Part shown: positions 26,647 to 34,533 of the stretch, piece after piece
Layout of the letters: every line of letters starts with the position of its first letter
Position numbering within the stretch: the first letter of the stretch is position 1
NCBI GenBank assembly: GCA_900539625.1
Contig: UQCW01000014.1
Span: forward strand, 1 to 48,460
Direction: 5' to 3'
Length of the DNA: 48,460 nt
Origin: an uncultured Prevotella sp.
GTDB taxonomy: Bacteria > Bacteroidota > Bacteroidia > Bacteroidales > Bacteroidaceae
The notes under the pieces: model-generated
The model's input: the letters and a program-made list of their open reading frames with translations, nothing else
Database searches by the model: none
What the model was told of the DNA's origin: nothing
Made by a program: the position numbers and the translations under genes

Positions 26647-28161
26647 ATGAATATCCCTGAAATATCGGCCGCTGAAGCAGCGGCGTTCATCAACCACGGC
26701 GAATGGATTGGCGTGGGCGGTTTCGGTCCGGCTGGAGCGCCCAAAACCATTCCGCCAGCCATTGCCGCCAAGGCCCGTAAGGAACACGAGGCGGGGCATC
26801 CCTTCAAGGTAAACATCGTGACGGGAGCCTCCATCGGGGCGAGTTGCGACGGGGAACTGGCGGCGGCTGACGCCATCGACCAGCGTTTGCCGTTTTCCGT
26901 CAATCCAGAAATTCGCAAGGCATACAACAGCGGTCGCGTGAGATACACCGACCTTAACCTCTCCGACAACGCTACCTTCTTGCGGCAGGGCCTCACTGGT
27001 CCCGTTGACTGGGGCATCATCGAGGCCTGCGATATTCAGGAAGTACGTGGCCGTGTGCGCATCTTCCTCACGGCTGGCATCGGCATCGCGCCCACCATCT
27101 GCCACAGTGCGCGTAAAGGCGTCTTCGTGGAACTGAACACGTGGCATTCAACGAAGCTCATCGGCATGCACGACATCTATGAGATTGAGGCCCCTTGGTA
27201 TCGTTCCCCCATACGCATCACGCAGCCCGTGGAAATCATCGGCATGCCCTATATAGAGGTAAGTCCAGAACACATCAAGGGCATCATCCTCACGCATCAG
27301 CCCGATGAAGCCCGCTCCATGACGCCTTCAACCGAAACCACCGACTGCATCGGTCAGCACATGGCCGATTTCTTGGTCGACAACATGCAGCGCGGCTACA
27401 TCAACTCCAAGAAACTCATCTTGCAGAGCGGTGTCGGCAGCGGCGCGAACGCCGTGCTTGGTGCGCTGGGACAATGCAGTGAGGTGCCCGACTTCAATAT
27501 CTACACGGAAGTGTTGCAGGAAGAGCCCTTGCGCCTCATCCAGGAGGGCCGCGTGGTGAGTGCTTCGACGGGAGCGTTGACCATCAGCAGCGAGCACCTG
27601 AAAAACCTCTATAAGAACATCAATGACTATCGCGGACGCCTCTTGATTCGCCCGTCTGAAATATCAAATTGTCCTGAAATCATTGCCCGTCTCGGCATCT
27701 GTTCGCTCAACACGGCCATCGAGGTGGACATCTACGGCCATGTCAACTCCACGAAAATTCTCGGTACGAAGATGATGAATGGCGTGGGCGGTTCGGCCGA
27801 CTTCACTTGCAACGCCATGCTGGCCACCTTCACCTGCGGTTCGACCGCCAAAGACGGGAAAATCAGTAGCATCGTGCCGTTTTGCTCCCATGTTGACCAC
27901 ACGGAGCACTATGTCGACGCGGTTGTCACGGAATATGGTGTGGCCGACCTGCGGGGCCGTTGCGCCATGGACAAGGCCAAGGCGCTCATTGCCATTGCAC
28001 ATCCCGACTATCGGCCCTTGCTCAACGATTATCTCAAGTTGGCAGAGCGCTATGGCGGACACACCCACCACGTCCTCAACGCCGCTTTCGCCATGCACGA
28101 CACTTACCGCCGCAAAGGGGATATGCGCCTGACGGATTGGAGCGAATATATCAAAGAGTAG
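26647..28161 (+). CDS. Acetyl-CoA hydrolase/transferase (acetate/succinate CoA-transferase type)
   Basis: The 504-residue cytosolic protein belongs to the AcH/CoA-transferase family (Cat1, SucC-type). Visible blocks are GVGGFGPAGAPKTIPPAIA near the start, GASIGASCDGELA, the CoA-binding GVGSGANAVLGALG near 268 and a C-terminal EYGVADLRGRC. It moves CoA between acetyl-CoA and succinate or propionate, or hydrolyses acetyl-CoA. In succinate- and acetate-producing Bacteroidales, transfer is the more likely reaction. The exact substrate cannot be read. It is transcribed alone and ends before a bidirectional terminator at 28275-28312. Confidence 0.9.
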   Translation: MNIPEISAAEAAAFINHGEWIGVGGFGPAGAPKTIPPAIAAKARKEHEAGHPFKVNIVTGASIGASCDGELAAADAIDQRLPFSVNPEIRKAYNSGRVRYTDLNLSDNATFLRQGLTGPVDWGIIEACDIQEVRGRVRIFLTAGIGIAPTICHSARKGVFVELNTWHSTKLIGMHDIYEIEAPWYRSPIRITQPVEIIGMPYIEVSPEHIKGIILTHQPDEARSMTPSTETTDCIGQHMADFLVDNMQRGYINSKKLILQSGVGSGANAVLGALGQCSEVPDFNIYTEVLQEEPLRLIQEGRVVSASTGALTISSEHLKNLYKNINDYRGRLLIRPSEISNCPEIIARLGICSLNTAIEVDIYGHVNSTKILGTKMMNGVGGSADFTCNAMLATFTCGSTAKDGKISSIVPFCSHVDHTEHYVDAVVTEYGVADLRGRCAMDKAKALIAIAHPDYRPLLNDYLKLAERYGGHTHHVLNAAFAMHDTYRRKGDMRLTDWSEYIKE

Positions 28162-28202
28162 GCAGGTGGAGATGGTGCTTGGCCGCCGCAATATTTGTCC
28201 CC

Positions 28203-28224
28203 CTCACTTTGCGAGCAAAGTGAG
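28203..28224 (-). repeat. Palindromic repeat, copy 3
   Basis: Same palindrome as 21773-21794, in the orientation with GCTACAGTGCTTCGCC to its right. The shared flank reaches GGCCGCCGCAATATTTG on the left, which matches the complement of the right flank at 21795-21815. It sits just after the CoA-transferase stop. Confidence 0.75.
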
Positions 28225-28274
28225 CTACAGTGCTTCGCCTCAAATCTCCGCCCATAGCAATTGGCGTTAACCGC

Positions 28275-28312
28275 AAAAGGGGTGTTCCAAAGATTTTTGG
28301 AACACCCCTTTT
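28275..28312. terminator. Bidirectional terminator
   Basis: AAAAGGGGTGTTCCAAA pairs perfectly with TTTGGAACACCCCTTTT (17 bp) around a 4-nt loop. T runs on both strands let it serve the converging CoA-transferase and prenyl-synthase genes. Confidence 0.9.
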
Positions 28313-28356
28313 ATTATATTGTTGATATCTTGTCGGTTGATAGAAAAAACAGCGTC

Positions 28357-29331
28357 TTACAAACTGCGTCCGATGACATAGTCGAGATACGTTTTGAGCG
28401 CCTCTGCCACCTCTTTGTTGCTGAAACAGCGGAGGTCTTCGAGCGCCTTCTCGTGGAAGTCGTCCATCACTTTTCGGGCGTAGTCGATACCGCCGTTCTC
28501 CTTTGTGAAGGCCACCATGCGCGTGATGTCGTCGGTTGTGGCCGTGCCTTGCTTGATGCGCTTCGCCACGGCGTGGATTTCCTCGTCGCCGTGCGTGTTG
28601 ATGGCGTAGATGGCTGGGAGCGTGAGTTTACCCTCGCGCATGTCGTTGCCCGTTGGTTTTCCGATGGCGCTGTCTTCATAATAGTCGAAGATGTCGTCGC
28701 GAATTTGGAAACACATGCCGATGGTCTCTCCGAAATGCCTTGCATGGGCCACAAAATCCTCGTCAGCCCCCATCGTGAATGCGCCGAGTTCCGCACAGGT
28801 GGCGAAGAGTTCGGCCGTTTTTCGGCGGATGACATCGAAGTAAGCCGCTTCTGTGCTCACCTCGTTGCGGATGTTTGCCAATTGGATGACCTCACCTTCC
28901 GAGAGCGTGCCGCCCAGGCGGGCGATGGTGTCGACGCAGCGCAACGAGCCTGAGAGCGCCGACTGGTGGAGCGCTTCCGAGAGCAGATAGTCGCCAACGA
29001 GCACAGCCACCTTATTGCCGAAGGTGGCGTTGGTTGAAGCCTGTCCGCGCCGTTCGTCGCTTTCGTCAACCACATCATCGTGTACCAAACTGGCCGTGTG
29101 CAGCAGTTCCAGTGTGACAGCCAGGCGCAGCGTGGCCGTCTGTACCTCGCCGCAGTTTTTGGCAACGAGAATCGTCAGAATGGGGCGCATCATCTTGCCT
29201 CGGCGCTGGCGCACATAGGCCAATGCCGAGCCCAGATAATCGTCCTGATGGGTGAGGGCTTCTTCAAAAAGAGTTTTATAACGTGACAGTTCGGCTTCGA
29301 TGGGCCGGCGAATCGCGGTTAAGACATCCAT
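28357..29331 (-). CDS. Long-chain polyprenyl diphosphate synthase
   Basis: This trans-prenyltransferase elongates an allylic diphosphate with isopentenyl diphosphate, probably for the menaquinone side chain. The 324-residue protein has the first aspartate-rich motif in HDDVVDESDERRG (about 83-95) and the second in QIRDDIFDYYED. Length and motifs match IspB/HepT-like enzymes. Chain length cannot be told with confidence. It is transcribed divergently from polA with a 91-bp shared promoter region and ends at the bidirectional terminator. Confidence 0.9.
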   Translation of the reverse strand: MDVLTAIRRPIEAELSRYKTLFEEALTHQDDYLGSALAYVRQRRGKMMRPILTILVAKNCGEVQTATLRLAVTLELLHTASLVHDDVVDESDERRGQASTNATFGNKVAVLVGDYLLSEALHQSALSGSLRCVDTIARLGGTLSEGEVIQLANIRNEVSTEAAYFDVIRRKTAELFATCAELGAFTMGADEDFVAHARHFGETIGMCFQIRDDIFDYYEDSAIGKPTGNDMREGKLTLPAIYAINTHGDEEIHAVAKRIKQGTATTDDITRMVAFTKENGGIDYARKVMDDFHEKALEDLRCFSNKEVAEALKTYLDYVIGRSL

Positions 29332-29422
29332 TCCTATTCAATTTTTGAGTTACAAAAGTACGAAATAAACGCCATCAATCAGATATTTTTGCGTATTTTT
29401 ACCATGTAAATAACCATTCACC
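29332..29422. promoter_or_regulatory. Divergent promoters of the prenyl synthase and polA
   Basis: On the minus strand TACTTTTG (29353-29360) and on the plus strand TATTTTTG (29384-29391) are -7 boxes. The -33 elements are not clear. Leaders are short, about 15 to 25 nt. Confidence 0.45.
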
Positions 29423-32191
29423 ATGCAGAAATTATTCCTACTTGATGCTTACGCCCTCATTTACCGGGCTTACTATGCTTTGATACGCTCCCCGCGGATG
29501 AATTCCAAGGGCGAGAACACATCGGCGGTCTATGGCTTTGTCAACACGCTTGAGGAAGTGTTGCAGAAGCAGGCCCCCACGCATATCGCCGTGGCCTTCG
29601 ACCCCTCTGGTCCGACGTTTCGCCACGATGCCTATCCAGAATACAAGGCGCAGCGCGAAGAGACGCCGGAGGACATCCGCCGCGCCGTGCCCGTCATAAA
29701 GGATATCATTCGTGCCTACAACATCCCCATCCTCGAGGTGCCGGGCTTTGAGGCCGACGACGTCATCGGAACGGTGGCCCGCCGCGCGGCAGAAGCCGGA
29801 CTGGAAGTGAGGATGATCACGCCCGACAAGGATTACGCCCAGCTTGTTGGCGAGCATGTGAAGATGTGCCGCCCAGGGCATGGCAGTGCGCCGATGGAGG
29901 TGCTCGGCGTGGAAGAGGTGTGCGAGAAATATTCCCTCACGTCTCCCTTGCAGGTGATTGATCTGCTCGGACTCATGGGCGACTCGGCCGACAACATTCC
30001 GGGTTGTCCCGGGGTGGGGGAGAAAACGGCGCAGAAACTCATTGCGCAGTTTGGCTCCATCGAAAACCTTCTCAACAACACCGACCAGCTCAAGGGCGCT
30101 CTCAAAAAGAAGGTGGAGGAGAATGTGGAGCAAATTCGCTTCTCGCGTTTCCTCGCCACCATCAAGACCGACGTGCCGCTCGACGTGGAGATGGAATCGC
30201 TCAAACGCACTGAGCCCGACAAGCAGGCGTTACGCAATATTTTCGAACAGCTCGAATTTCGCGCCTTTATCAAGCGGCTCTTCCCGGAGGAGGTGAAAAC
30301 TGAAAAACGTCAGCCGATGATGGCCTCTCTCTTTGACGAAATGCCTGCCGAGGCCCCAGCGGAAAAAGAGAAAACGAAACTCAGAACGATTGCTGATTCA
30401 CCACATTTTTACCATCTCATTGAAAATAAGGAAGATGCGAAGAGATTGCGTGAAAAACTTTTGACATATTCCGTCGTAGCGATTGACACGGAAACCACCA
30501 GCACTGACGCCATTTCGGCAGAATTGCTCGGAATGAGCTTCGCGGCGGTGCCGGGCGAGGCCTGGTATGTGTCTGTTCCACGTGAAACGGAGGAGGCGCG
30601 TGAGTTTGTCGCGATTTTTCAACCCCTCTTACAAAGTGACACGATTTTGAAGGTGGGGCAGAATTTCAAGTACGACCTCAACGTGCTCTCGCGTTATGGT
30701 GTGTCGCTCCGCGCTCCGATGTTTGACACCATGTTGGCGCATTATGTGGTGCAGCCAGAGTTGCACCACAATATGGACTATATGTCGGAAATCTATCTCA
30801 ACTATAAAACGGTGCACATTGAGGAACTCATCGGGCCGAAGGGCAAAGGGCAAAAGAACATGGGCGACCTCACGCCGCAGGAGGTCTATGAATATGCCTG
30901 CGAGGATGCCGACGTGACATTGCAGCTCATGAAGCCCTTGAAGGCCGAGATGGAGAAATTCAAGGTGGAGCGTGTTTTCAATGACATCGAAATGCCACTG
31001 ATGCCCGTGCTGGCCAAGATGGAGCGCAACGGCGTTTGTCTTGACACGGCGGCGCTGGCCGAGACGGGGCAGCATTTCAAGGCCCGCATGCAGCAGCTCG
31101 AAAAGGAAATCTATGAACTCGCCGGACGCGAATTTACCATCTCGTCGCCCAAGCAGGTGGGGGAGGTGCTCTTCGACGAATTGAAGCTCAACGAGAAGGC
31201 GAAGAAAACGAAGAGCGGACAATATTCAACGGGCGAGGAAGTCTTGGAAGCCCTGCGCTCCAAGCATCCCATCGTTGGGAAGATTCTTTCCCATCGTGCG
31301 CTGAAAAAGCTCATTGGCACGTATATTGATGCGTTGCCGAAACTGGTTAATCCGCAGACGGGACACATTCATACGTCGTTCAACCAGGCTGTGACGGCCA
31401 CAGGACGCCTCTCTTCGAGCAATCCCAACTTGCAGAACATTCCTGTTCGCGGCGATGACGGGCGCGAAATCCGCAAGGCTTTTGTGCCAGAGGAGGGGTG
31501 TACGTTTTTCTCTGCCGACTATTCGCAGATTGAACTCCGCATCATGGCGCAGCTGAGCGGCGACGAGCGCATGATTGAAGACTTCCGCGCGGGGCACGAC
31601 ATTCACGCTGCCACAGCGGCCCGCATTTATCACAAGGACATTTCTGAGGTGGGACGCGACGAGCGTCGGAAGGCCAAGACGGCCAATTTCGGCATCATCT
31701 ATGGCATCTCGGCCTTCGGTTTGGCTGAGCGCATGGAAGTGTCGAGAACGGAGGCGCGTGAGTTAATTGACAGTTATTTCGCGACCTATCCTGGCGTGAA
31801 GGAGTATATGGCCAAGAGTGTCGAGGTGGCGAAGGAGAAGGGGTATATTGAAACCGTTTTCGGTCGCCGCCGTTATCTGCCTGATATCAACTCACACAAC
31901 GCCGTGGTGCGCGGCTATGCGGAGCGCAATGCCGTGAATGCGCCCATTCAGGGAACGGCTGCCGACATCATCAAACTGGCAATGGTGCGCATTGACCGCC
32001 GCTTTGAAGAGGAGGGCATCAAGGCCAAGATGATTTTGCAGGTGCACGACGAATTGAACTTCAGTGTGCCGCAGGATGAACTCTCCCGCGTGAAAGCCAT
32101 CGTGATTGAAGAAATGGAGAACGCCTGGAAGGTGAATGTGCCGCTCTTGGCCGATTGTGGCGAAGGGAAAAACTGGCTCGAGGCCCATTGA
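29423..32191 (+). CDS. polA: DNA polymerase I
   Basis: It fills gaps and removes RNA primers in replication and repair. The 922-residue protein has three full domains. Residues 1-290 form the 5'-3' exonuclease (FLLDAYALIYRAYYAL, GFEADDVIGT, LMGDSADNIPGCPGVGEKTA). About 335-530 is a 3'-5' exonuclease with an intact DxE motif (AIDTETTS) and YACEDADVTLQL, so proofreading is probably active. The rest is the polymerase with DYSQIELRIMAQLSGD (motif A), RRKAKTANFGIIYG (motif B) and VHDELNF (motif C). A parS-like site lies inside the gene at 30574-30589, encoding VPRET. Confidence 0.97.
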   Translation: MQKLFLLDAYALIYRAYYALIRSPRMNSKGENTSAVYGFVNTLEEVLQKQAPTHIAVAFDPSGPTFRHDAYPEYKAQREETPEDIRRAVPVIKDIIRAYNIPILEVPGFEADDVIGTVARRAAEAGLEVRMITPDKDYAQLVGEHVKMCRPGHGSAPMEVLGVEEVCEKYSLTSPLQVIDLLGLMGDSADNIPGCPGVGEKTAQKLIAQFGSIENLLNNTDQLKGALKKKVEENVEQIRFSRFLATIKTDVPLDVEMESLKRTEPDKQALRNIFEQLEFRAFIKRLFPEEVKTEKRQPMMASLFDEMPAEAPAEKEKTKLRTIADSPHFYHLIENKEDAKRLREKLLTYSVVAIDTETTSTDAISAELLGMSFAAVPGEAWYVSVPRETEEAREFVAIFQPLLQSDTILKVGQNFKYDLNVLSRYGVSLRAPMFDTMLAHYVVQPELHHNMDYMSEIYLNYKTVHIEELIGPKGKGQKNMGDLTPQEVYEYACEDADVTLQLMKPLKAEMEKFKVERVFNDIEMPLMPVLAKMERNGVCLDTAALAETGQHFKARMQQLEKEIYELAGREFTISSPKQVGEVLFDELKLNEKAKKTKSGQYSTGEEVLEALRSKHPIVGKILSHRALKKLIGTYIDALPKLVNPQTGHIHTSFNQAVTATGRLSSSNPNLQNIPVRGDDGREIRKAFVPEEGCTFFSADYSQIELRIMAQLSGDERMIEDFRAGHDIHAATAARIYHKDISEVGRDERRKAKTANFGIIYGISAFGLAERMEVSRTEARELIDSYFATYPGVKEYMAKSVEVAKEKGYIETVFGRRRYLPDINSHNAVVRGYAERNAVNAPIQGTAADIIKLAMVRIDRRFEEEGIKAKMILQVHDELNFSVPQDELSRVKAIVIEEMENAWKVNVPLLADCGEGKNWLEAH
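30574..30589 (+). other. parS-like ParB-binding site inside polA
   Basis: TGTTCCACGTGAAACG matches the bacterial parS consensus TGTTNCACGTGAAACA at every position except the last. ParB/Spo0J binds such sites and spreads to organise and segregate the origin region. It lies in the coding sequence, as is common for parS. A second site is at 37120-37135. Confidence 0.75.
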
Positions 32192-32211
32192 TACTGCGTT
32201 CTGACGGGCCG

Positions 32212-32560
32212 CGTGTTTATAATCAAAGAAAATCAAGGTTGGTAGAGAGGCGACAGCTGCCCCTGTAGGGGGCTCATATTTAGGGTAGGGGCTTGCCCCT
32301 ACCTCTTGGGGGCTATTTATGAACCTTGCCCCTGTAAGGGGCTCATATCTCGAATATTATTGCGGGGCAAGCCCCGCCAACAATATGCGCCCCTTACAGG
32401 GGCAGAAGCGAGATTTGATGAGCTGCGGCGAGAGATAGGGGCAAGCCCCTATCCTGGAATATGAGCCCCTTTCAGGGGCAGTGGCGCAACTGCCATGTTA
32501 TTTGGCTCAAAACCGCGAAGAGATTTTTCTGGATTTTTAACACCCTACCTTTCAGGGGCC
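32212..32560 (+). repeat. Hairpin-array repeat, copy A (full length)
   Basis: A non-coding element with seven short hairpins in order: 32259-32273, 32285-32302, 32328-32342, 32362-32377, 32389-32403, 32434-32453 and 32465-32479. Types are GCCCCTGTAAGGGGC-like and GTAGGGGCTTGCCCCTAC-like. The outer hairpins mirror each other, as do the inner ones around GCGGGGCAAGCCCCGC. The right end is TTCTGGATTTTTAACACCC (32527-32545) and the left end is a decayed inverted copy near 32212-32230. No open frame fits it. It fills the polA-deoC spacer. Confidence 0.8.
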
Positions 32561-32566
32561 CCTTTA

Positions 32567-32610
32567 AAACACATCGGGCCGACTCTTCATTGAGCCGGCC
32601 CGATGTGTTT
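32567..32610. terminator. Terminator between polA and deoC
   Basis: AAACACATCGGGCCG pairs with CGGCCCGATGTGTTT (15 bp). It is flanked by A and T runs, so it can serve both converging genes. Confidence 0.8.
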
Positions 32611-32669
32611 GTTTAGGAACTTTCCAAGAACGTCTTATGGAAAGTCAGCCTTGTGCTATGTCAAAGTCT

Positions 32670-33614
32670 TTAGAAAGGCTTGCATTCTTCGCCCAGAATA
32701 TCACTCACCAGAAGGTTGGCAAGGCGGCTTGTGCCGATGCGGAAGAGGCCCTTCTTGATGTATTCCTCGCCGAGAAGTTCGCGGACGATGGTGTAGTAGG
32801 TCAGGGCGTCCTTCACGGTGCTTACGCCGCCAGCGGCCTTGAAGCCAATCATCGTGCCCGTTTGCTCGTAATATTCGCGGATGGTCTGGCACATCACGTA
32901 GGCAGCCTCCGGAGTGGCACTTACAGAGATTTTGCCCGTTGAAGTCTTGATGAAGTCAGCGCCAGAGAAGATGGAAAGGATGGATGCTTTCTTGATGTTG
33001 AGCGCGGTTTTGAGGGCGCCCGTTTCCAAAATCACCTTCAAAGGAGCTTCGCCAGCAGCCGCCTTGATCTCCTGGATTTCGTCGGAGCAGGTCTCATAGT
33101 CGCCGCTGAGGAAAGCGCCCACGCTGAGCACCATATCAATCTCCGTTGCGCCATCGCGAACGGCCAGTGCGGTCTCAACCGTCTTCACCTCCAGGAAGGT
33201 CTGAGAGGCCGGAAAACCGCCCGCAACGCAGGCAATTTCAACGTCGTCAGCTTCCAGTGTGTCGGCCACGATTCTTGCGTAGTTAGGGAACACGCAGATG
33301 GTGGCGAGGTGGGGCAGGTCGGGATGGGCATCGGCAAAATCGTTTACCTTCTCTGTGAACTTCATGACGCTCTCCTGAGAGTCGGTTTCCTTGAGCGTGG
33401 TGAGCTCGACCGTGCCGAGCAACTGGCGCTTCACTTCGTCGGTGTCATATTCGTTGATCTTCTCGTCAACGAGCTTTTTAACGGCAGCAGAAACCCCTTC
33501 ATCGTTCAGGTCAAGGTTAAACTTGGAGAATGCCTCCTCATAGCGGTTTACGTGGAGACCGTCGGTCTCGCGGTTGATAATCATGCCGCTTGGCATGGTT
33601 TCTTTTTCTGTCAT
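32670..33614 (-). CDS. deoC: Deoxyribose-phosphate aldolase
   Basis: It splits 2-deoxyribose 5-phosphate into acetaldehyde and glyceraldehyde 3-phosphate in deoxynucleoside breakdown. The 314-residue protein is longer than the E. coli type (about 260) because of an N-terminal extension of about 60 residues, common in Bacteroidetes. The TIM-barrel motifs are CVFPNYARIV, EIDMVLSVGAFLSGDYE, VILETGAL and the Schiff-base Lys in DFIKTSTGK. It is last in the minus-strand run dtd-mazG-deoC, 11 bp after mazG. Confidence 0.93.
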   Translation of the reverse strand: MTEKETMPSGMIINRETDGLHVNRYEEAFSKFNLDLNDEGVSAAVKKLVDEKINEYDTDEVKRQLLGTVELTTLKETDSQESVMKFTEKVNDFADAHPDLPHLATICVFPNYARIVADTLEADDVEIACVAGGFPASQTFLEVKTVETALAVRDGATEIDMVLSVGAFLSGDYETCSDEIQEIKAAAGEAPLKVILETGALKTALNIKKASILSIFSGADFIKTSTGKISVSATPEAAYVMCQTIREYYEQTGTMIGFKAAGGVSTVKDALTYYTIVRELLGEEYIKKGLFRIGTSRLANLLVSDILGEECKPF

Positions 33615-33625
33615 AATGCTTATAG

Positions 33626-33967
33626 TTATTTGAGTTTTTCGTTGTTCAGATGCCGCGTGGCATCGCGTTTCGTTTTCTTTTCCAGGTTCTTCTTGAACGC
33701 CTCAGTGAGGTCCACTCCCGTCTGGTTGGCGAGGCAGAGCAACACCCAAAGCACATCGGCCATCTCGTCGGAAGGGTCTGTCGGTTCGCCCGCTTTAAAC
33801 GACTGGTCGCCGTATTTCCGTGCCATGATGCGGGCCAGTTCGCCCACTTCTTCCGTCAGCACAGCCATGTTGGTCAGTTCGCTGAAATAGCGCACACCGT
33901 AGGTCTTAATCCATTTGTCTACGGTTTCCTGCGCCTCTTTTAGGGTCAATGCTGCGTCTTCCATCAT
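33626..33967 (-). CDS. MazG-like nucleotide pyrophosphohydrolase
   Basis: The 113-residue all-alpha protein has the MazG/dUTPase superfamily acidic motifs: LTEEVGELARIMARKYGD (ExxE) and DEMADVLWVLLCLA (ExxD). It probably hydrolyses a non-canonical or excess NTP to NMP and pyrophosphate; the substrate is unknown. A single-domain form of this size is usual in Bacteroidetes. The ATG at 33967 overlaps the dtd stop codon as ATGA, so the two are translationally coupled. Confidence 0.88.
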   Translation of the reverse strand: MMEDAALTLKEAQETVDKWIKTYGVRYFSELTNMAVLTEEVGELARIMARKYGDQSFKAGEPTDPSDEMADVLWVLLCLANQTGVDLTEAFKKNLEKKTKRDATRHLNNEKLK

Positions 33968-34416
33968 TCCTTGTTATTGGTGTCCATACAGATGGTGACG
34001 GGGCCGTCGTTGATGAGCGACACCTTCATGTCGGCTCCAAATTCGCCCGTTCCGACGCGCTTGCCGAGCGCTTCTTCCAGTTTGCTAACGAAGTATTCGT
34101 AGAGCGGAATGGCGATGTCGTGGCTGGCGGCGTGGATGTAAGAGGGGCGGTTGCCTTTCTTATAGGAGGCCATGAGTGTGAATTGGCTGACCACCAGGAT
34201 GTCGCCGTTGACGTCGGTGATGCTGCGGTTCATGACGTGGTTTTCATCGTCGAACACCCGCAGGCCAATCACTTTCTTGACGAGCCAGTCGGCATCCTCC
34301 TGCGTGTCGCTATGGGTGATGCCAAGCAGAATCATATAGCCTTGGCCGATGCTTGATTTGGTGGTTCCGTCGATGTTCACGGCGGCTTCGCTGACGCGTT
34401 GTATAACGATTTTCAT
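33964..34416 (-). CDS. dtd: D-aminoacyl-tRNA deacylase
   Basis: It hydrolyses D-amino acids (and glycine) wrongly attached to tRNAs. The 150-residue length is normal. Visible motifs are MKIVIQRVSEAAVNIDG at the start, the active-site SQFTLMASYKKGNRPSY and the C-terminal proline motif NDGPVTICMDT, the region of the Gly-cisPro signature. Its stop overlaps the mazG start by 4 nt. It lies downstream of uvrC on the same strand, 117 bp away. Confidence 0.95.
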   Translation of the reverse strand: MKIVIQRVSEAAVNIDGTTKSSIGQGYMILLGITHSDTQEDADWLVKKVIGLRVFDDENHVMNRSITDVNGDILVVSQFTLMASYKKGNRPSYIHAASHDIAIPLYEYFVSKLEEALGKRVGTGEFGADMKVSLINDGPVTICMDTNNKE

Positions 34417-34533
34417 GTGTTTTTTGTGGTGAAAATAGAAATTCCGAGGAGAACGGCAGGCCAGGGTTTCATTTGTTCCTCCTGCCGTCTCTGACGTTTG
34501 TGTTTCCTCGTTTTCAAAGGTACGTATAAAATT

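Noticed and set aside
32259..32479. Hairpin array as a CRISPR array
   Set aside because: Units are not direct repeats with unique spacers of constant length; spacers are conserved between copies and no cas genes are present.
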